From positions 1 to 64,000 of the forward strand of contig JBBHKE010002285.1 of NCBI GenBank assembly GCA_037447655.1: a DNA stretch of 64,000 bases, given 5' to 3'. The notes beneath the pieces were generated by a model that saw nothing but the letters and a program-made list of their open reading frames with translations, did not search any database and was not told where the DNA came from. The position numbers were made by a program, and so were the translations under genes. Positions 59,401 to 64,000 of this stretch are shown in pieces. The first letter of the stretch is position 1; the number at the start of each line of letters is the position of its first letter. This stretch comes from Zygnema cylindricum (lineage: Eukaryota; Streptophyta; Zygnematophyceae; Zygnematales; Zygnemataceae).

Positions 59401-60540
59401 AAGAAAAACAACTTTTACATGAAGCCCACAAGCATATAGGACATCTAGGTCGGGATAAAACTTTAGGTTGGTTGTAGAGCAAATTCTTTTGGCCTAGGAT
59501 GGCAAAGGAGGTGTCTAGACCTGTGGAAAGTTGTGTTCTTACCAACAGAGTAAACCTAGTAACCAAAAGTCTTGAGGTCTCTTAAAACCTTTAGATATCC
59601 CTTAAAAACCATGGGAGTTACGTTGCCAGCTACATCTAGAAGAAATGACAGTATCATGGTCGTAGTCAATAGGTTCAGTAAAATGGCAATCATTATCCCT
59701 TGCAAAACTACTCATTCAGTTGTAGATATTTCAAAGTTATACTTTGATAACGTGGTTAGGCATCATTGAGTTCATGTGTCTATAGTCAATGATAAGGATT
59801 CTAAATTCACATTTGCATTTTGGAAATAATTGCAACAAAATTTAGGCACTGAATTAAAAATGAGTACCTCCTATCCCCTTTGACAAATGGGCAGACAGAA
59901 AGGATGAACCTTACACTGAAAGAAATGCTTAGGCTTGTTTCCAGTGGAGTTCAGAACACATGGGAATCTAAACTGCCATTAATGGAATTTGCATACAATT
60001 CATGTAAACATGCCAGTACATGATTCTCACCGTTTGAAACTGCATACGGATACCAACCAAGAGAAGCATTAGACTTAATAACACGAGTCACTCAAGAGAA
60101 TAGTGGTTATAGAACGGAGTTTTGGGAAGACATTCAAACAGTTTGGAAAACAGTCTGGGATGCATTAGTGGAGGCACAAAGGAGGCAAGAATTAAATGCT
60201 AACCGCAAACAGGGTGATTGGGTGGTAAGCACCAATGACAGAGTTTGGCTTTCAAAAACTCATTACAGGTGTAGGATCGAGGGAGAATCGGATCCTACGA
60301 GGAAATTCGCTCCTAGGTACATTCGACCATTTATTCTAATCGAGATGATATCGTCACTTGTTGCCAAATTAGACTTTATGCCTTCTACAAAAATTCATCC
60401 AGTAATACATATCAAGCAGCTAAAACCTACAAATTTTCGACTTACCGAAAGAGAATTGGAATTGGATCCCTGATTAACTATAGAACCTGAGGTTCACAAA
60501 TGTGTAATAGATTGGGTTGGTCAACAGTTTAAAGTCGGCA
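56403..60540 (+). pseudogene. Second Ty3/gypsy polyprotein, heavily decayed (gypsy-2)
   Basis: AT-rich plus-strand relic with many stops and shifts. In order: Gag-like start (ELDDQLGYNRQTRSLRG at 56,431), two adjacent CCHC knuckles (CNICQK..GHRAFEC split by a shift, then CYNCGEEGHFSREC), a protease (RDSGATHNF near 57,225), reverse transcriptase ([42 protein letters not shown]), RNase H (LITTDVSDKGLGEV; YPTQETELLAIVHALV), integrase (HIGHLGRDKTL; VVVNRFSKMAII; NDKDSKF) and a possible chromodomain start (EPEVHKCVIDWVGQQF) at 60,488-60,535. Its sequence is distinct from gypsy-1, so it is another lineage. Older than its neighbours; no LTR seen on either side. Confidence 0.85.
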
Positions 60541-60563
60541 ATACTATATTGTAACAAGTGCAT

Positions 60564-60573
60564 NNNNNNNNNN
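60564..60573. other. Assembly gap (10 N)
   Basis: Ten undetermined bases between the end of gypsy-2 and the middle of a copia Gag-protease frame. The round number suggests a placeholder gap whose true size and content are unknown. Confidence 0.99.
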
Positions 60574-61904
60574 TAACTATTGAGGTTTTTCCCTCCACTA
60601 CGACTTTCAGATCTACCGATCCTACATAAGTAGTGGTCACTACCCTCCCATCCCCATATTCAATCTCTACTGTAGGGATCTTTCTCAGCTTAGTAAACAG
60701 ATGCTTATCTTTGCACATGTGCATGGATGCACCTGAATCCACAATCCAACCTCCTTCACCTTTCAGTCCACCGAAAGCACATTTCTGCTTTCGTGGAATT
60801 TCGACTTCTGTTTTTGCCTCCAACTCCTCATCCAAGAGAAGTTCGTCGTCCTCCTCATCGGATTCCTCCTCGAGTACCTGTGTGACAAGTGCCTTTTTCT
60901 TCCCTCGTGTTTGACCCCCGGTCTGCCCCTCTTTTATCCGAAGCTCGGTCAGTTTGGTACATTCTGCCATGTAATGCCCGGGTTTCTTACAAAAGTGACA
61001 AAGCCCCTTTGGTCCCCTCGTTGCGGATTCATCGGATTGATTTTTCAGGTCTTCCCCTCCATGACTTCCCAGGGGTTTGTGTGGATCTTTGTTTTTCCAA
61101 CTTGCTCCAGCCGCCAAGGCTTGTCCATTCTTAACTCCCCTCCGGATTTTGATTGTATTCTTTCGGACGAGAAACATACCAACTACTGAATTCCATATCC
61201 ACCTTGAGTCTAGTAGATCCTATACCCGGTTTACAATGTTCTCATACTCATCGGGTAATTTCATGAGTAAGCAGTGTACCTTTGCCTTCTCGGTTTCCAC
61301 TTTTCGGGCACACTCTAACTCCATGAAGAGTATAGACAGCTCATTGCAGAAATCGAGTATCTTCTCTCCTTTGTGAAATTATCCATTGATCCTTTGGTTA
61401 TGCTAGCTTGTGTTCCTGAATAGTACCGCTACGGTACATCTCTATAAGCGCATCCCACAGATCGGATGCCTTTTCCACCTGCAAATGAGGACCTGCGAGT
61501 CCTTGTGTGAGATGACGGAGGACAAAATGCTTGGCTGCCATGTTGTTGTAGTCCCACGTATCTTTATCATTCTCCTCATTCCTCAGAATAGGAGACATGA
61601 AAGTAGATCCGGTTGGTATAGGTGTGGATTTCTCTTTTTCTTTCCCTTTTTTCATCACGATGCTTTCTCCGTCTTCTGATTCCTCTAATGACGGTGGATC
61701 AGGTTTCCTACCAAATCTGCTTCCTCCAAACCCTGGAGGAATAGCAGGACCAGATGGGCGCTTCACTCGCCCACTCACTATTCCCCAAAATCTTATCTCA
61801 CATAGGGCTCCCATCATCATACTCTCCCAGTAGATGAACCCAGTCCCATTGAATTTGGACACCCTAGAGTGTGGGCCCATAACCTGCAACTCTGAGACCT
61901 CCAT
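60574..61904 (-). pseudogene. Copia-2 Gag and protease, cut by the gap
   Basis: Minus strand, same family as copia-1. Gag starts MEVSELQVMGPHS at 61,904 and stays open to about 61,398. After a shift and a stop near 61,220 it continues to an intact knuckle (CHFCKKPGHYMAEC), an acidic segment (LEEESDEEDDELLLDEEL) and a protease active site WIVDSGASMHMC. The frame enters the gap at 60,573, at a point matching about 54,299 in copia-1. Integrase, RT and RNase H are not in the window. Its protease and knuckle are better preserved than copia-1's. Confidence 0.85.
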
Positions 61905-62103
61905 AGGTACTCAGAGTAGGCAGCTTGCTGAAGCCTCTAGGGTAACCTCAGTTCTTTAAGCTTTGTCTGAATATTGCTGACACCCTGACAAAATACAGAC
62001 TGACCAAACTGCATCCCTTGGAAGGGCTAACTCCCCTAAGTCCACCACAAAAAAAATCCTTGAATTTGCTCCTCGAACATTTAATTATCAATGGTCGAAG
62101 ATA

Positions 62104-62115
62104 ACCCTTTATACA
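62104..62115 (-). promoter_or_regulatory. Copia-2 LTR TATA box
   Basis: Minus-strand TTGTATAAAGGG, aligned with the TATA boxes of copia-1 and of the relic at 1,391-1,401. Confidence 0.65.
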
Positions 62116-62629
62116 AGAGCTCTCTAAGAGAGAGGCGGCTACCTCTAATTTTTTAAGTCCTAAACCCCTCTCTAAACCCCCTCCTACTGATGTACTGATC
62201 CAATCAATTGAGTGTACAGTACAGAAAGGTACTTGGTCCCAAGAACTTTCTGTACGGCCATTGTACGACATGGCCAAAAAGACGACGCCTGCCATATCTG
62301 GGTTCACCATAGTGTGTCCCGGAGATGCCGTTATCCAATGTCATGTTGCCACGTGTCACCTGTTGTGGTTATGACCGCAAACCGCCAAATCAACCATTCC
62401 GAGATGCCGGCTTCTTTCTCCGTTGTTAGATTGATGTCAGCCTTAATTTATAGCCGTTTAAAATACAAGTACTACATTTCCGGTGTAATTCTATTTTAAC
62501 TGTGTCTGTGTGATTGATGTCAGTTTGTCAGTAAATCGAACTTCTCTATTTCGTCATATTTAAGTAGTTATCGTACCTTATATACTTCTGCATTGGTCTT
62601 AGACTACAGGGCAAGACTAACGGCTACTT

Positions 62630-62672
62630 TGACGGATTGTGGTACCAGGATCAAATCTTGGGACCGTCAATC
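62630..62672. repeat. LTR hairpin with tRNA-T-arm-like loop
   Basis: Outer stem TTTGACGG / CCGTCAA and inner stem CCAGG / CTTGG around the 7-nt loop ATCAAAT. The corresponding sites at about 1,737-1,775, 51,010-51,053 and 56,352-56,398 keep the GATCAAATC core. Confidence 0.65.
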
Positions 62673-62970
62673 CTTTTGGTAAGTTTGCCAAGGATATGCA
62701 TTCTGACTCTAGAAGGAGCATAGGCAGCCATGGCTTTAGCTTCCTCTCCAGTCTTCAGTGACTACGACAAGTATGGGGGCTAGAGAGAGAAGTTAGAAGC
62801 AGGCTGCCTCTGCTTTTTCCTGCTCTTATTTAAATCATTTAAATAACCTAGGAAATACCTTTAATTTTAACATTATTCATTGCCAAAGTCAAAATTGCAA
62901 ATATTATCCTAGAGGCTTCATATAAGCTGGACATTCTGTGGACCAATGGAGGTCACAGAGTTTCAAGAGG

Positions 62971-63066
62971 GTGAGGAGGAAAAGGAGGGGGAGGGGGAGA
63001 GGGAGAGGGCGAGGGAGAAGGAGAGGGAAAGGGAGAGGGAGAATGAGAGAGAAAGAGAGAAGGAAA
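62971..63066. repeat. (GAGGGA)n purine tract
   Basis: About 95 bp of purine-only sequence of GAGGGA/GAGAAG units, similar in sequence to the intronic tract at 10,286-10,411. Confidence 0.9.
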
Positions 63067-64000
63067 AAAATAGGGGATGGGGATATATTGAGGGGTAGAG
63101 AGAGAGGTAGAAGGAGAGAGCAATAAGGAGAGGGAGCACATTTCAAAAAATCCACAAAAATAAAAAAGGGAGATCAGCAAGGTAGGCCTAAGACAAAAGG
63201 GAGGGGGAAAGAGGGGCAAAGGAAATGTAGATGGAAATGGAGTGACGCCACACATGATGAGGAAAAAGGAGACGCCAAATGCGACTACGAATCCATGGAA
63301 GTGAAGTGAAGGTGGCGACGGTATTTTCGCCTACTTCCTCAAGAAACGAAAGAATGTGTTTGCTTGCGAAAATGAAGTCCTCATGAAACGAATGAAATGT
63401 GTCTGCTTGCAAAAATGATGGCGCAGCGTCAAATCTCTAAAAAATAAATGGTTGGATGTGATTCGTTCAAAAAAAAATTCATTTTTCTGTGGATAGTCTT
63501 CATTTGGCGTAACTTCGACTTATGTATCACCAGTGCCAAATGTTGTATTTTTATACTATTAACTTCAACCTATTCTTGTAATTTGTGGTCTGTTTGTCAC
63601 TTTTACCCCTTATTGACGTATACATTAATTTTTCTTCATGGTGAAACCACATATTAACACCATATTAGAATCAACATTTACGGTAATTTTCTTCGTTTGC
63701 AGTGAAATGGAATACATATCAACGCTAATTGGAGACAAAACATGTTATAGTGTTTATATAAACGGAACAGCAAAAAGTCACATGAAGTAAGAGTTCGTAG
63801 TTTCAAGATGTTGTATGTGGGCGTGTTACTACACACAGCTTGCTTCTTTAACTGAAAGTTCGCGACTTCCCACATGCGAACATATTTTATATTCACACTG
63901 CAAAAGAGGCGATTGTAGGGGAATGTGTGCGAACGTGTTTTTTGGCGACGAGCTTGAACCCATAATTTTAGCGCACGTTCGTATGCATGCGTGTATAATT
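63067..64000. other. Intergenic to the window edge
   Basis: No gene recognised. The last about 90 bp (GTGTGCGAACGTG, then TTTTAGCGCACGTTCGTATGCATGCG) resemble the interior of MITE A (GTGCGAACGTGATATTTGAC; TTAGAGCGCATATTCTCATGCG), so a diverged copy may extend beyond the edge. Confidence 0.4.

Larger units (their letters stand above)
61975..62872 (-). mobile_element. Copia-2 5' LTR
   Basis: The most complete LTR of this family in the window, on the minus strand: start TGTTAAAATTAAAGG at 62,872, U3 with the GGCAGCCATGGCT block and hairpin, GCCACGTGGC-containing promoter region, TATA box, then R/U5. The inner boundary near 61,975 (GGGTGTCA) is a guess because no primer-binding site could be recognised. 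Confidence 0.75.

Overview
The window looks like nuclear DNA of a plant-lineage (streptophyte) organism. The reasons are one very large intron-rich eukaryotic gene with canonical GT..AG introns, a chromodomain Ty3/gypsy element with a plant-type initiator-tRNA primer site, Ty1/copia elements, and hAT-type and MITE-like DNA transposons. A charophyte alga such as Chara, or a bryophyte, would fit, but the species is not settled by sequence alone.

Layout. Positions 1-7,900 are repeat-rich intergenic DNA: simple repeats, decayed copia LTRs in both orientations, a tRNA-derived relic, a MITE and a long perfect palindrome. Positions 7,928-32,548 (minus strand) hold the only convincing host gene. I resolved it into about 50 exons whose summed coding length (7,623 nt, about 2,540 aa) stays in one frame. 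It encodes a giant ubiquitin-specific protease of the USP9X/fat-facets (FAF) type. An acidic N-terminus and long helical repeat region lead into a ubiquitin-like segment near residues 880-970. The peptidase C19 domain follows at about residues 1,540-2,018, with Cys box, CxxC..CxxC zinc ribbon, His box and Asp box all readable, then a helical C-terminal region and a low-complexity tail.

Positions 33,030-43,770 are a DNA-transposon graveyard. They hold a TIR element with a long hairpin, a multi-level nest of elements inside one another, an internally deleted hAT element directly abutting a longer hAT with a decayed transposase, a (TA)n tract, a tail-to-tail MITE pair, and a second, opposite-strand hAT relic cut off by a gypsy LTR.

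Positions 43,769-50,952 are a nearly complete chromodomain Ty3/gypsy element with a single-frame Gag-Pol (broken by a few stops), a chromodomain, and an extra unrecognised reading frame of roughly 450 codons between the chromodomain and the 3' LTR. Positions 50,953-56,400 are a Ty1/copia element on the minus strand. Positions 56,403-60,540 are a more decayed, AT-rich gypsy element of another lineage. A 10-N gap lies at 60,564-60,573. Positions 60,574-62,872 are the 5' part of a second copia copy of the same family, and the rest is intergenic.

How it fits together: the deubiquitinase is an ordinary-looking, apparently intact cytosolic housekeeping or regulatory enzyme gene with no operon-like partners. 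Everything else is mobile DNA in various stages of decay around it. The host gene is almost free of large insertions apart from simple repeats in introns.
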